A stretch of DNA of 64,000 nt from NCBI GenBank assembly GCA_963760125.1, contig CAVXBV010000007.1, forward strand, positions 310,001 to 374,000, written 5' to 3'. This stretch comes from RYN-111 sp963760125 (GTDB lineage Bacteria > Actinomycetota > Actinomycetes > Mycobacteriales > SCTD01). The notes under the pieces are model-generated. The model searched no databases. It was not told where the DNA came from and saw nothing but the letters and a program-made list of their open reading frames with translations. A program made the translations under genes and the position numbers. Below are positions 31,491 to 44,021 of this stretch, piece by piece (the stretch's first letter is position 1; every line of letters begins with the position of its first letter).

Positions 31491-34400
31491 ATGACCTCAC
31501 GATCGTCGCGCGCGCCTCGCCTGTTGGCCGTCCTCACCAGCGGGCTCGTCGTCGCGTCGGTGGTCGGACCGGTCGCCCCGGCTCTCGCGGTGGCGCCGGC
31601 GCTGCACCAGACGAACTACGTGGAGGACCGGTACTTCAGCCCCAACGGGGACGGTCTCGAGGACGTCTACGCCCAGGCGATCACGTACACGGAACCGGCG
31701 ACCGTGGACCTGCGGATCACGAGCGGCGCGGGGAACCTGGTCGTCGCGCGCTCCGGCGTCACCGACGCCGACGAGGAGAACACCTTCCCGTTCTCCTGGG
31801 ACGGCCTCACCGAAGGCGGGGCGGCTGCGCCCGAGGGGGTCTACACCGTCACGCTGGCCGCCGTCGGAAAGATCGGCGGAGGCTCGCTCGAGACCAGGGT
31901 GCGGGTGGGTGTGTCCCGCAAGGCGGCGCCCGCGGTCGCCTTCACGTCTCCCGCCGCGGCAGCGACCTTGCGAGCCGGCGACAAGGTCCGTGTGAGTGCC
32001 ACGGGCTTCGAGCGTCAGCCTGCAGTCACCTACCTGGAGCAGGCAGGAACCGGCCGCGGCCTGGGATCGAGCTATGGCTACGACGGGGACGGGAGTGACA
32101 ACAGCACCCTCACCGAAGTCACCCCGGGTGACGTCGCCGACGGGCCGCTGGACCTGGTGGCCAGAGTGGTCTACTACGACGCGCTGTTCGGCGAGCACCA
32201 GGTCGTCACGGCTGCGCGGTCCTACTCCTACGTCAGCGCGCCCACGCTGAGCACCGCCACGGCGCCGCGCTACTACTTCCCGAACTTCGAGCCCTACGGC
32301 CCGTACTACGGCGGGGAGAAGGCGGCCATCGACCTGCGCCTCGGTCGCCGGGCCAGGCTCACCACGGACGTCGTCGACGCGACGGGCCACGTCGTCCGCG
32401 TCCTGCGCAACGCCGCGGACACGGCGGCGGGTGACCTCGTCGAGGGCTTCGCGCTGCGGTCGGGTGAGCAGGACTCAGCGCCCCTGCTCCCGAACGGTCG
32501 CTACACCTTCCGGGCGCACGCCCAGTTCGACGGCGGACAGGTCGCTGACGTCACCCTCCCCATCGGCGTGGACGACCGCAGCCCGCGCCTCGCCCTGACC
32601 GCGCCACCGGCCGGGACCCTGACCGGTCCGACGCCGGCGACCGTCACCGTCGACGCTGATCTGCTGGTCGAGTCCGCCTCGCTCAGCGCTCCCGGCCCCG
32701 ATGACAGCTACTTCCTCGGCAGCAGCGACTACGAGACGCCGCCCGCCGCCAGCGTGACCTTCACCCTGCAGACCCGGCTGCTGCCGGACGGCGAGCACGC
32801 CGTGACCGCGTACGGCACGGTCCTCGACGCCCTCGGCGGTCGCCGCTACCTGACCGCGCCCGCGGTGCGCTACACGGTCGATGCTGCTCTCACCGTGACG
32901 GGGGACGACGACGCCGTTGCCTTGGTGCTCTCGGGCGACCCGGACACCAGCTCGGTGGCCACCCGGTACGTCCTCAGCCGTGACGCGGTCGTCACGACCA
33001 CCGTCACCGACGGCGCGGGCGCCCTCGTGGCCACGCTCGAGACAGGTCAACCCGTCGACAGAGAGGCCAAGCGCACGGTGACCTGGGACGGCACGCTCGA
33101 TGGTGGGGCCGACGCTCCCGAGGGCACCTACGTCCTGACCGTGCAGGCCAGCGCGGGGGGTCGCTCGGCCACGCTGACGCGCACGATCACGCTCACGCGC
33201 ACGACGGCGGGAACTCTGCTCGCGGACAAGAGCGGTCGCGTCAGCGGCCCCGTGCGTCTCACCTTCGTCCCCGCCGAAGGGGTGTCGCCGTCGTACGGCG
33301 TGGCGGTCTACGACCAGGGGACGGGTCGCTACCTCGCCTACCTCCCTCAGGAGTACGACGAGGCCGGTGAGCCGACCGGGGTCTTCGCCGGCGTCCTGGA
33401 CAGCAGCGCCTACTCCAACGGGGAGCACCTGCTGTACGCGCAGGACGACAGCGGTCTGCAGACGCCGCGCCTGGCGCTCACCTTCGCCAACGCCGTCCAC
33501 CTCGGCCCGTTGGCCGAGCCCACCACGTTCCACCCGCAGGACCCGACCGACGCGCGCTGGCCGCGGTACTCGGGGGCGTTCTCCACCGACCAGGCGGCGA
33601 CGGTGACCCTGACGATCACGAGCGCCACGGGGACGACCGTCCGGCAGCTCAGCAGCACCCGGGAGAGCGAGGGGTTCTTCGACCTCAGGTGGGACGGACG
33701 GGACGCCGACGGCGCCTACGTCCCCGACGGCACCTATGACGTCGCCGTCCGTGCCGAGGAGCCCTTCGTCCCCAGCACGGACGAGGCCAGTACCCAGGTC
33801 GTCGTCGCGAGCAGGGACCTTGGCACGCTGACGGCCCCGAACGGCACGGTGGACGTGGGTGCCTCGCTGCGGCTGGACTTCACCCCGCGTCCGGGTCTCG
33901 GGGAGATCTCCTGGGTCAGCCTCGAGTCCGTCGAGGGTTCCAGCTCCACGACAGCGAGCAGCAGGAGGACGGCACCTGGACCGCGGACGTCGACACCAGC
34001 CAGCTCGCGGACGGCGAGCACGACTTCTACGCGGCCGTGTCCTGGTACGACGGCACCGACTACCGGTTCGCCGGGACGCGGGTGGTCACGGTGACCGTCA
34101 AGCAGCCCACCACCATCTCGGGGGCCCGAGGCACCCGCAGCTTCAGCCCCAACGGAGACGGCTACGAGGAGACGCTGTCGCAGGTCGTGCGGCTCGCGCG
34201 CCCGGCACACCTCACGGTGACCTACGCCCCGCAGGGCGGTGCGGTCGTGCACACGGACACGGTGCCGTCGGCTCAAGCCGGCGACACCTACCTCGGCTGG
34301 AACGGAGCCGGCGCCACGCCGGGACCGTGGATCATGCACCTGCACACGGTGGACGCCAACAACAACGTCGACGACCTCGACGTGCCTCTGGTGGTCATGG

Positions 34401-37400
34401 GGGAACCCGGCACGCTGACCGTGGCCGCCGCAGCGGAGAGCGCGCCGTACACGCTGACCTGGACGCCGGCCGCAGGCACGACGACGGAGCACGCGTCGCT
34501 GTACCGCACCAAGCAGGGCTCAGCGACCAGGTTGTACGCCGGCGAGCTCGAGGCGGGAACGACCACCGCCCGGAGCTACACCGTCGACCCGACGAAGGTG
34601 AAGGAGCTCGTCAGCTGCGGACGCAACAGCTGCACCTACCGCGACGTCGACCTCCCGAACGGCACCTGGGACTACGAGGTCGACGCGAGCTGGACCGACG
34701 CGGCCGGTGTCGCGCGAGACGGCTACGGCGTGTTCACCAGCCCGACGCTGCCCGTGACGTCGTCCGTCGCCCCTCGCATCCTGACCCCGCTGCCGGCCGG
34801 CTTCGTCGGAACGCGAGGGACCGAGCCTGCAGTCTCCTTCTCGAGCGCGGCGCTGCGCACCTCGCAGGCCACCAGCGTGCGCGTCGTCATCACGAACGCG
34901 GCCGGTGACACGGTCGGCACGCTCGGCCCCCTGCAGGTCGACAAGGACACCTCCGAGGAGATCGCGTGGACGGCCGCGGGCCTCGCGGACGGCACCTACA
35001 GCCTGTCGGTGATCGCCACCGAGCCGGTGAGCCGGAAGACGGGCGTCTCGAGCACGACGGTCGTGGTGCGCCGGGCCGCGGTCGGGAGCTTCACCAGTCC
35101 CGTCGAGGCCGAGGTCGTCGCCGGGACCATCACGGCGACGTGGCGCCCCGCCTCCGGGATCGAGGTCCTGGCGGTGCAGTTCACCGACGCCACCAACTTC
35201 GGCGTCGGGGACGGCGTGCAGAGCGGCGCGGACTGGTCAGCGGACATCAGCACGGCCGACCTGGGCGACGGGCCCGATCAGCCGCTCCGCGCCCTGGTGA
35301 CGTGGAAGGACGCCGCCGGTCAAGGACAGCGCTACGTCGACGTGGTCCACGTCGACGTCCAGCAGGCGCCGGTGCTGTCCGACGTTCCTGGCTCCACCTG
35401 GTTCACGCCCAACAGCGACGGCTTCGACGACAGCTACGCAGTCCGCTTCGGGACGAGCGCCCGTGGTCTGCGGCTGGACGCCACGGTGCTCGACGCTCAG
35501 GACCAGCCGGTCCGGACGCTGGCGGTGGACCGGCCGACCGAGGGCCAGGGCGGCTTCTCGTGTGATCGCGGTGCCACCGCCTTCCGGTGCGACCAGGTGG
35601 CCTGGGACGGCAGGGACGACGGCGGTTCCCCTGTCGCAGACGGTCTCTACTCGCTGCGGCTGGTCGTGCGCAACGTGGCCGGCGACACCGCCGAGGCGAC
35701 GACGCCGGTCGGGGTGGAGCGGCGCGCGCCGGTGAGCTCCTCCCTGCAGGACAACCAGGCAGTGGCCGACACCCTCCCCCTGACCTTCACCCGGACCCCG
35801 GGGTTCCACGGCACGGTGACCGGTGTGCGGGTCGGCGTGAGCGGTGTCCTTGCCGCTCAGGACGCGACCGCGGACGGGGAGACGTTCGTGACGACGTTCG
35901 ACCTTCCGTCCTCGCTGCCGGACACCCTTGTCTTCGCGACGCTCTCCGCGTGGCGCGACCCGGACGGCAAGGTGCACCAGACCGTGCAGCGCACGACTGC
36001 GGTCCTGGACCGCACCACCTTGGACCTTGTTGCGTCGATGGAGCGCACCTCCGGCTTCGACCCGTTCGCGGCGCGCTTCACGATCGACCCGGTGCACGCA
36101 CCGTCAGCCGGCGGACCCGTGACCTGGACCGTGGACCCCGGTGACGGCGGGGACGTGCTCAGCGGCACGATCGACGCGCCCTACGCGCCGATCACCGTCA
36201 CGCACACCTACACCGTGCCGAACAACGCGCCGTACGACGCGGTGGTGGCTGTCTCCGACCAGAGCGGGGCCCGCCGGCACCAGCCGTTCGAGGTGACTGT
36301 TCGCGAGACTCCACCGATCCGTCCGACGATGAGCCTGACGGTGACGCCGACCAAGGGGATCGCGCCGGTCGCTGTCACAGCCACCATCACCGGTTCGACG
36401 ACCGATGGCAGCGCCCTGACGTACGGCGTCAGCTGGGGCGACGGCACCACGACGGACACCACGGCGCTGACCGGGGGCCGGGTGGTCCTGGACCACAGCT
36501 ACGCGGAACCGTCCACCGATCCTCGCGGGTACCTCGTGCACGTCGACGTGACCGCCAGGAAGGGCAACACCGCGACGGCCACCTACCAGGAGGAGCGCGT
36601 CGTGGTGGGCAAGGACGAGCCGCTCACGGCGGTGAGTCGAGACGGTGACCACCCGGTGGTGTCGGTGAACGGCCAGGAGGTCGCGTTCGACGGGACGGGC
36701 TCGACCCCGTCGGCGGGGATCGACGGCTACACCTGGGACTTCGGTGACGGAGCCGGGGGCGACGGCGCCGTGACACGTCATGCGTTCGCGGACCCGGGTA
36801 CCTACCTCGTCGTCCTCACGGTGAGCAAGGGCGTGGAGACCAAGACGACCTCGCAGACCGTCCGCGTCCTGGACAAGGCGAGCACCAGCGTCACCACCGT
36901 CTCGGTGACGGACGCCGGGGCCGGAGGCCTGGCCGGGGCGATCGTGGTCTACCGGAGCCCTGCCGGCGACCTGAGCAAGGTCGCGACAGGGAGCGATGGC
37001 ACAGCAACGCTCTACGGGCTGCCGGAGGGCGAGACCTCGCTGGACGTGTACGCCCCCGACCACACGCCCTCCGTCTTCACCGCGACGGTGACCGACAAGG
37101 TCGGCACCGGGTCGATAGCCCTGCCGCGCGGCCCGCTCGGTGAGGCCACCGTGACCACGACCCGCATCCCGGCCGACGTGGCTGCCTCACGCTACGGCGT
37201 CGATCTGGACAGCGACGCCAACAAGATCTACAACGAGTACACCGTCGAGCTCCACTACTACGGCGTGGACGGCAAGCAGACCCTCCGGGCCCGAGGTGCG
37301 TTCTCGCCGGACGGGTCCGAGGGCAAGCCGATCTTCGACGACCCGGAGGGCGATCTCCCGAACGAGTGCCTGCACAAGGACGACCTCGGTAATGAGCACT

Positions 37401-40400
37401 ACATCTGCCGCGAAGCGGGGGCCGGTGGATCGGCCATCAAGATCTCGGTCGAGCCCGTCGGTCCGGGCAAGGACCCGACGCTCATCGTGATGGCCGTCAA
37501 GGTCAAGGGCGGCCAGCTCAAGGAGTTCTACGCGGTCGACCTCATCGTGCAGAACCTCGCCGCCAGCGGCTCCACCGCGACGCTCGAAGACCTCGTCGCG
37601 ACGCTGGACTACGACCACCAGGGGCTCTCCCTGGCTGCCGTGACCGGGACGCCGCAGACGGACAAGCAGTCGCTCGGAGCGGCGCTGCCGGCCCAGGCCA
37701 AGACCACGGCCAGCTGGGTGCTGGCCGGCAACAAGGCCGGCACCTACCCGGTGAAGGTCCTCATCGACGGGCGGCTGCAGCCCTTCGACGTGCCTGCCTC
37801 CTTCGCGAGCGATTCGAGCCCGGTGAAGGTGTACGGCGCCGACTCCCTCAAGCTGGTCGTCCAGGCACCGGAGAGCGTCGTCTCCGGCCAGCCGGCGCAC
37901 TTCCGGATCGGTTTCGAGAACACCACGACCGACGCCCCTGTCTACGGCGTCTCGGTGGAGATCCCGCCGACGGGCGACAAGTACCAGATCCAGCCCGGTC
38001 AGGACCCCGTCCAGCTGTTCAAGGACCCGATCCAGCCTGGCCAGCGGGCCTTCGTCGACTACTACCTCGTGCCGTCGTTCACCGGCAGCCTCAAGCTCGA
38101 GGAGTCGGTCATCAGCCACACCAAGGGTGATGCCACCAAGACCCCGCTGCTGGAGCTCCTCGACGAGACGACGCCTGAGAACAAGCGCGTGGTCCTGCGG
38201 GCGGAACCGACGGCCGACGGCCGGACCAAGGTCTCGTGGGACAGCCTGCCGACGGCGTCCGCCTACCGGCTTTTCGCGCCGGAGCAGCTGTCCGACGGCT
38301 TCGGTGAGGTGGTCGGCAGCTACGCCGCCGGTCAGACCTCCGTCGTCATCGACACCCCCGATGCCTTCACCGAGGTGGGTGGCGGAGCCGGGGCGACCGC
38401 ACCGCTGGTCGAGGCCTCGACCGGGGCGTCGTACGTCAAGCAGCTGGTGCTGCAGTCGGTCATCAGCGGGGCGGCACAGCTGCGCCACAACATCGTGGAC
38501 GCCGCGGCGTCGTACACCTGCGACCAGACCCAGACGGTCCTTCAGGTCACCCTGTCCGGTTGCTTGAACAAGCAGACCGACGGGTCGTACGTCGCGGACA
38601 GCAAGCAGGGCAAGATCGGGATCAACGGCCTGGTCATCGAACCGGTGACCGGCGCCGCCAAGGTCAAGATCTCGGCCGCAGGGCACAGCATCACGACCAA
38701 CGCGGTCGCCGTGAAGGTCGGCCTCGATGCCGGGTCGCTGGGCGTCCTGCCGCTGTACCAGGGCCCGCTCAGCCTCGACCTGTCCAAGGACTGGACGCTG
38801 GCGGTCAAGCCCGCCAACCTGCTCGGTCTGCCCGTGAGCGGGAGTGCGACCTTCCACAAGACGGGGGAGGGGAGCTCCACCCTCACGGTGAAGGCGAAGG
38901 CCCCGGCCCTTCTCGGTGGGGTCGCGGGCGACCTCGTGCTGACGACCTCGGCCGCAGGTGGCCTGTCCGTCGACGGCCTCTCCTTCGCCATCGGCAAGGG
39001 CGATCTCGCGGGGATCGTGGGCTACCAAGGGGGCCTGGACTACGTCGGAGGGACGAAGCCGACCTGGGCCGTCCGCGGCTCCGTCGCCCTGCCCACCGGC
39101 GGGACCTCCAGCGTCAGCGGTTCGCTCGCCTACGAGCAGGACGGCACGATCAGCAAGGGCGAGCTGCACGCCGGCACCATCCCGGTGGCGGGGCTGTTCG
39201 ACCTGCAGAAGCTGGACCTGGTCACCAACGGAGCCGGGTCGTGGACCGGTGCGCTGAAGGCGACCTCACCGGGTGGGGCCGCTGATGTCGCGGCGACCTA
39301 CGTCGTCGACGAGAAGACCTCGACGGTCACCAGTGGCTCGCTCACCGCGAGCCGCCTCGCGGTCAAGGACCTGTTCACCGTTACCGGCCTGGCCCTCACC
39401 TACGCCGGTAGCGCAGCCTCGACCTGGAGCGCGAAGGCGACCGTGGAAGCACCGGGAGCGAAGGTGGCCCCGACGTTCTCCGCGACCCTGGTCAGCGACG
39501 ACAAGGGGATCGCGAGCGGGCACCTGTCGATCACCAAGCTCCCCTTCGGTGGCGTCGCCACGTTGCAGGACCTCGGGCTGACCTACGCCCGGTCCACCGC
39601 GACGTGGTCCGGCCAGGTCACCCTCGACCTGCCGGGCAAGGTCAGCGCCGGCAAGGGGACCTTCACGGTGGTCGAGGGCGTCCTGAAGGACGTGCACGTC
39701 AGCCTTCCCGACGCGCGCTTCGGGGCGATCGTGCACCTCGTGGACGCGACGTTCGACTACCGCGCCGCGGGCTCCTCCTACCAGGTGAAGTCCGCGCGGG
39801 CGGACGTGGCGAACTTCGTGGGGCTGACGGCCTTCGCCGCCACACGTACCGATGACCTGTGGGCCGTCACGGGCTCGGGCAAGGACGCCACGGGCAAGCC
39901 CGTGGCGCTCACCTCGTCGCTCACCTACAACAACGGCGACCTGACCGCAGGATCGATGAGCCTCGACGGGATCAACGTGCTCGGCCTCATCCCGGTGGGT
40001 CGCGTCGACCTCGCCTACGACAGCACCGGCTGGTCGGCCGCTGCCGCCGGTGGGGAGGGGAGCCCGTCGTTCTCCTTCACGGTCTCCGAGGGCAAGGTCA
40101 CCAAGGGCAGCCTTTCGGTACCCAACGCCCAGCTCGCCGGCGTCATCCCCGTCGCGTTCGCGATGGCGTACGACGGTGCCGCCGACTCCTGGACAGCGGG
40201 CGGCAAGGCGTCCCTGCCGGGGGACAAGGTCGGAGACCTCGAGGTGGATGTGACCTACACCAAGGGCGTCGTGACGCAGGCAGCGCTCAAGGGCACCCTC
40301 GGGCTCAAGGGCGGCCTGACCCTCAAGGACCTCGACGTGGCCTACAGCGGCGTGGACGACACCTGGCACGGCGGGCTCAGCATGGTCCTTCCCGGTCCGG

Positions 40401-42949
40401 CCGAGACCACCATCGGTGGCTCGCTCGACCTCAAGGCAGGGGCGTTCCTCGGTGCCGAGGGCCACGGGAGCAACCTCAACGTGCCCCTCGGAGCCGGCGT
40501 CTTCCTGCAGAAGGCCTCCCTGCAGGCGGTGCTGGAGCCCGAGGTCTCGCTCTCGGGGGCGCTGGGCGTGACGGTCGGGCCGAAGGTGGCCGGCAAGAGC
40601 GCCGTCGAGGTGGACGCACAAGGATCGGTGACGGCCCGCGCTGACGGCTCGGCGATCTACCAGGTCGACGGCAAGCTCTACCTCGTCGGCAGCGAGCTCG
40701 CTGGCGCCGGGTTGACCTACGACACGCGTGGCGAGGCCCGGTTCCACGGTCAGTTCGGGTACGGCGTCCCCGGCATCGCGCGCCTCAACGCCAACCTGGC
40801 AGGCGCGGTGAACGCCGCCGGCTTCAACGTCCTGACCACTGCCCAGCTGGAGCTGCTCGGCATCGACCCGAAGCACCTCCCAGGGGCTCAGGCCGTGGTG
40901 AGCACCCGTGGCGTCGCCGCCTGCGCGAGCCTGTCGCCCGAGTTCGGCTGGACGACAGGGTTCGGCTACACCTGGGGTCAGCCGGCACCGCAGCTGCTGG
41001 AGAAGAGCTGCGACATCGGACCGTGGGTCGACAACGCGGTCGGTGGCTCGCTGCGCGGGCGCCCCCGGTTGGTCGCCTCCGGCAGCACCGGCGGCAGCTC
41101 GTTCGCCGTTCCCGCGGGCAAGCAGGTCGTCGCCCTCCAGTGGGTCGGGACCAGCGCCCCTCCGCAGGTGACGCTCACCGCTCCGGACGGGTCGACCTAC
41201 CTCACCCCGTCGGCGAAGGCCTCCGACGGCCTCCAGCCGTCCGGCACCTGGGTCGCGCTGCGGGACGAGACCACGCAGACGACGTACGTCCTGCTGGACA
41301 AGCCGCAGGCCGGCACCTGGTCGGTCTCGGTGGCGGGGACCGGCAGCAACCCGCTGGTACGCAGCTCGGTCGCGCAACAAGCCCCGCAGACGCAGGTCTC
41401 GGCGACCCTCCGGGGCACCGGGACGATGCGGACGCTGGAGCACGCCGTCACGGCTGCCGCCGGCGACACCGTCCGGTTCGTCGAGTCCCTCCCCGGCGGT
41501 GACAGCCGGGAGATCGGCGCGGCGGACAGCACCGGGTCGCTGACCTTCACCACGGTTCCGGGCGCCGGATCGCGGACGATCACGGCTGTGGTCGAGAGCA
41601 GCACGGGTGGCCTGCGGCGCACCGTCGCCCTGCTGTCGTACGACGTGACCACCGAGCAGGTCGTGGCGGCGACGCCGTCGCCGACACCCACGGTCACCTC
41701 GACGGCGACCCCGACGACGAGTCCGACAACGACCCCGACCACGGGTCCCACGACGGGTCCGACCACGGGTCCGACGACGGGTCCGACCACGGGTCCGACG
41801 ACGAGCCCGACGACCCCGCCGACTGGAGGGGTAACCGCACGCGGCGGGACGTTCCATCCGCTGACGCTGTCCCGGGTGTACGACTCGCGCTCCGCGCGTA
41901 GCCCGGTGGTCGCGGGCGCAGATCGGGTCGTCCCCGTCGCGGGTCTGGGCGGTGTCCCCGCCCAGGGCGCCTCGGCGGTCGTCGTACGGCTGAGCGCCCT
42001 CGGTGCCACGCGGCCGAGTGCCATCTCGGTCTACCCCCTGGGAGCCAAGCCCGCGCTGCGCACCTCGTCGCTCAACGCCCCGCGGGGGACCACCGTCACG
42101 GGCACGGTCACCACAGCGCTCGGTGACGGGGGCGCCTTCGCGGTGGCCACTGCCACCGGCGCCACGCACGTCGTCGTCGACGTGCTCGGCTGGTACGACG
42201 ACGGCACCGCCGCCGGCAGCACGTTCCGGGCGGTCACCCCCTCACGGCTGCTGGACAGCCGGAAGGCCGGGGGACCAGTGGTCGCGGGTCGCGATCGCGG
42301 CGTGCAGGTTCTGGGTCGAGGAGGTCTGCCGGAGCAAGGCGTCGAGGCCGTCGTGGTCAACGCCACGGTGCTCGGCGCGACCGGCCCGGGGTACCTGGAG
42401 CTCTACCCGAAGGCAGCGCGCCCGACCCAGCGTTCCGGTGCCGTGCTGGTCTCCGACGCCGACCCGGCAGCCAGCATGGCGATCGTGCCTGTCGGTCCCG
42501 ACGGTGTCGTCATGGCCGCTATCGGTCGGGGTTCGGCGCAGGTGCTGCTCGACGTCGTCGGCTGGTACGGCGCCCCGACGGCTTCCGATCCCGGAAGCCG
42601 GTTCCACGCCATCACGCCGATCCGGACGCTGGACACGCGACTGGCCGGCGGCCCGCTGCGGCAGCGCGTGCAGCGTGCGGTCGGGGTCGTCGGGGTCGGT
42701 GACGTGCCGGCGGAGGCCACCGCGGTCGTCGGCAACCTCACGGTGGTGGGAGCGAGCGCGCCGACCAACGTCCGGATCTGGCCGGACGGCGCAGCCCGAC
42801 CGGACACCTCGACGCTCAACCCGGTCACGGGTGCGGCGTTGCCCAACGCCGTGACGGTCGGGCTGGGCGGTCCCGGTGGGGTGCGGCTGTTCAACGCGGC
42901 CGGGACGGTGCACGCCGTGCTCGACGTGACGGGCTGGTTCGGACCCTGA
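31491..42949 (+). CDS. Giant secreted multidomain surface protein, one frameshift at about 33937
   Basis: About 3,820 residues if read through. ATG 31491 opens a signal peptide (1-34, ending VAPALA). Next come several FlgD-type Ig-like modules (RYFSPNGDGLED, GTRSFSPNGDGYEE and TWFTPNSDGFDD openings, each closing on a W-(D/N)-G strand), then PKD-like modules (SWGDGTTTD; YTWDFGDGAGGDG) and a carboxypeptidase-regulatory-like module. A repeat block (38922-40420), a Thr-Pro-Gly stalk (41660-41830) and three C-terminal modules of about 117 residues follow, each ending in D-V-x-G-W-(Y/F). No LPXTG or membrane anchor is seen at the end. At 33936-33938 one base seems missing (gagggttc for gaggggttc): frame 3 ends at 34094, while EQQEDGTWTADVDTSQLADG continues in frame 2. 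It is probably an adhesin or sheath protein. Confidence 0.82.
38922..40420 (+). repeat. About eight degenerate beta-repeats inside the giant protein
   Basis: Units begin near 39000, 39200, 39370, 39555, 39735, 39990, 40145 and 40320, 50-85 codons apart. Each has a core like L-x-L-x-Y-x-G-x-x-x-T-W-x-G-x-x-x-x-x-L-P-G, for example LTYARSTATWSG, MAYDGAADSWTAGG and VAYSGVDDTWHGG, followed by G-x-L-x-x-x-x-(I/L)-P-x-x-G. The DNA is diverged, so the repeats are old. The pattern suggests a beta-solenoid or stacked sheets; I know no named family for it. Confidence 0.6.
41737..41808 (+). repeat. Tandem 12-base repeat encoding TGPT
   Basis: Six 12-base units of the form GACSACGGGTCC, five near-perfect and the last diverged (GACGACGAGCCC). 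Each codes for Thr-Thr-Gly-Pro in the extended stalk before the C-terminal modules of the giant protein. The unit length is a multiple of three, so copy-number change would alter stalk length without a frameshift. Confidence 0.8.
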
Positions 42950-42954
42950 CGGGT

Positions 42955-42991
42955 CGGGACCTCAGCGGTGAAGTGCCGCCGCGAGGTCCCG
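42955..42991. terminator. Hairpin between convergent giant-protein and SGNH genes
   Basis: CGGGACCTC (42955-42963) pairs perfectly with GAGGTCCCG (42983-42991), with a nested GCGG/CCGC stem in the loop. It begins 6 bases after the giant gene stop and overlaps the last codons of the SGNH gene, so it could end transcription from both sides. Confidence 0.5.
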
Positions 42992-43615
42992 GCCCATCCG
43001 GCGGTAGCCCGCATCGCCCGGGTGGAACCGGTCCTCCGACAGGAAGCCCTCCTCGGTGACGGCGGCGTAGCCGAGCTGGCTGACGTACAGCAGTCCACGC
43101 TCGGACGCGACCTGCTGCAGGATGCGGTCGACCGCGACGTACCGGTCGTACGGCTCCACGCCACGGGCGACGAAGGCGCCCACGAGCACGATCCGCGCGG
43201 TCGGCTGGGAGCGACGGACCAGGTCGACGGTCGCCAGCGCGGCGTCGTGCAGGTGGGTCAGCGACCCGTGGTGGGCGTCGTTCGTCCCACCTTCGAGGAC
43301 GACGACGTCGTACGCCGTGCGCAGTCGACCGTCGGTCCGGAGCCGCTCCCGGTAGGGCAGCCCGTTGGGCCCGCCGGTCGTGTAGCCGGTGCCGCTCACC
43401 GCGTCGATCACGGCACGTACCCCGAGCCGGTCGGCGACGGTACGGACCTGCACCGGGCGCTGTGGAGACGCGCCGACACCTACGAACAGGCTGTCGCCGA
43501 AGAAGAGCACCCGGGGGCCCGAGGCGGCCGGCGTCCCCGCCGATCCCGGACCCACCAGGACGGCGGTCACGACCGCGGCTCCGAGGGCCGTCGTCCAACG
43601 GCGAGGGGAGGCCAT
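42962..43615 (-). CDS. Secreted SGNH/GDSL hydrolase
   Basis: The 217-residue protein has a signal peptide (1-27) and the SGNH esterase blocks: block I VLFFGDSLFVG with the nucleophile Ser, block III VLEGGTNDAHH with oxyanion Asn, and block V EDRFHPGDAGY with the catalytic Asp and His. It should cleave ester bonds of lipids or O-acetyl groups outside the cell. It is convergent with the giant surface-protein gene (12 bases apart), which may or may not be its partner. GACACT lies 6 bases before the ATG and may be the -10 of a leaderless promoter. Confidence 0.88.
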   Translation of the reverse strand: MASPRRWTTALGAAVVTAVLVGPGSAGTPAASGPRVLFFGDSLFVGVGASPQRPVQVRTVADRLGVRAVIDAVSGTGYTTGGPNGLPYRERLRTDGRLRTAYDVVVLEGGTNDAHHGSLTHLHDAALATVDLVRRSQPTARIVLVGAFVARGVEPYDRYVAVDRILQQVASERGLLYVSQLGYAAVTEEGFLSEDRFHPGDAGYRRMGRDLAAALHR

Positions 43616-43717
43616 GACCCGAGTGTCGGCGACGAACGCGGCTCGCGCAGGTGTGTCACAGGTCTGTCACGTGCCACGACTGAGTGGGTCGGCACGGGGA
43701 ACGTTCTCAAGATCGCC

Positions 43718-43723
43718 TAGGGT
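43718..43723 (+). promoter_or_regulatory. -10 element TAGGGT, leaderless
   Basis: TAGGGT followed by 6 bases and then ATG 43730; no Shine-Dalgarno sequence fits. It matches the spacing seen at 7496, 58712 and 60874. Confidence 0.6.
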
Positions 43724-43729
43724 TGCCGC

Positions 43730-44011
43730 ATGGAAAACGTCGTCGCGAACCTTGCCCCCGACGCCGAGGCCTTCTCCCGACACTTCGGGCTCGTCCAGGA
43801 CTACGTCCTGGCTCGACCGGGTGCGCTCAGCGCCCTGATGAAGGAAGCGGAAGCCGATCCCACGAGGGTCACCGCGTCCATCGTCTCCCTCGGAGCGGTG
43901 CTGCTGGACGTCGCGGCCGGGGCCTTCCACCTCGATCCCGCCGCCATGCTGGAGAAGGTCGGCGCGATGGTGACCGAGCTCAGCGACGGTCACGGGGACG
44001 GCTCGGCCTAA
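43730..44011 (+). CDS. Hypothetical helical protein
   Basis: The 93-residue soluble protein looks mostly alpha-helical (NLAPDAEAFSRHFGLVQDYV, GAVLLDVAAGAFHLDPAAML) and has a Gly/His/Asp-rich C-terminus (SDGHGDGSA). I do not recognise a family. There is no signal peptide or cysteine. The leaderless promoter at 43718 supports ATG 43730. It lies 10 bases before the Nif3-like gene, whose own -10 element overlaps its last codons, so the two may be transcribed both together and separately. Confidence 0.65.
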   Translation: MENVVANLAPDAEAFSRHFGLVQDYVLARPGALSALMKEAEADPTRVTASIVSLGAVLLDVAAGAFHLDPAAMLEKVGAMVTELSDGHGDGSA

Positions 44012-44014
44012 CCT
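44009..44014 (+). promoter_or_regulatory. -10 element TAACCT, leaderless
   Basis: TAACCT overlaps the stop of the 93-residue gene and ends 7 bases before GTG 44022, with no Shine-Dalgarno sequence. It gives the Nif3-like gene its own start of transcription. Confidence 0.5.
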
Positions 44015-44021
44015 GGCGATC

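Noticed and set aside
39266..42169. 967-codon minus-strand open frame
   Set aside because: Antisense to the giant surface-protein gene; no domain and Arg/Gly/Pro-biased composition.
34037..42949. Independent gene starting at ATG 34037
   Set aside because: The domain before the ATG continues in the same frame upstream to about 33938, there is no Shine-Dalgarno sequence or signal peptide, and a one-base frameshift explains the break.
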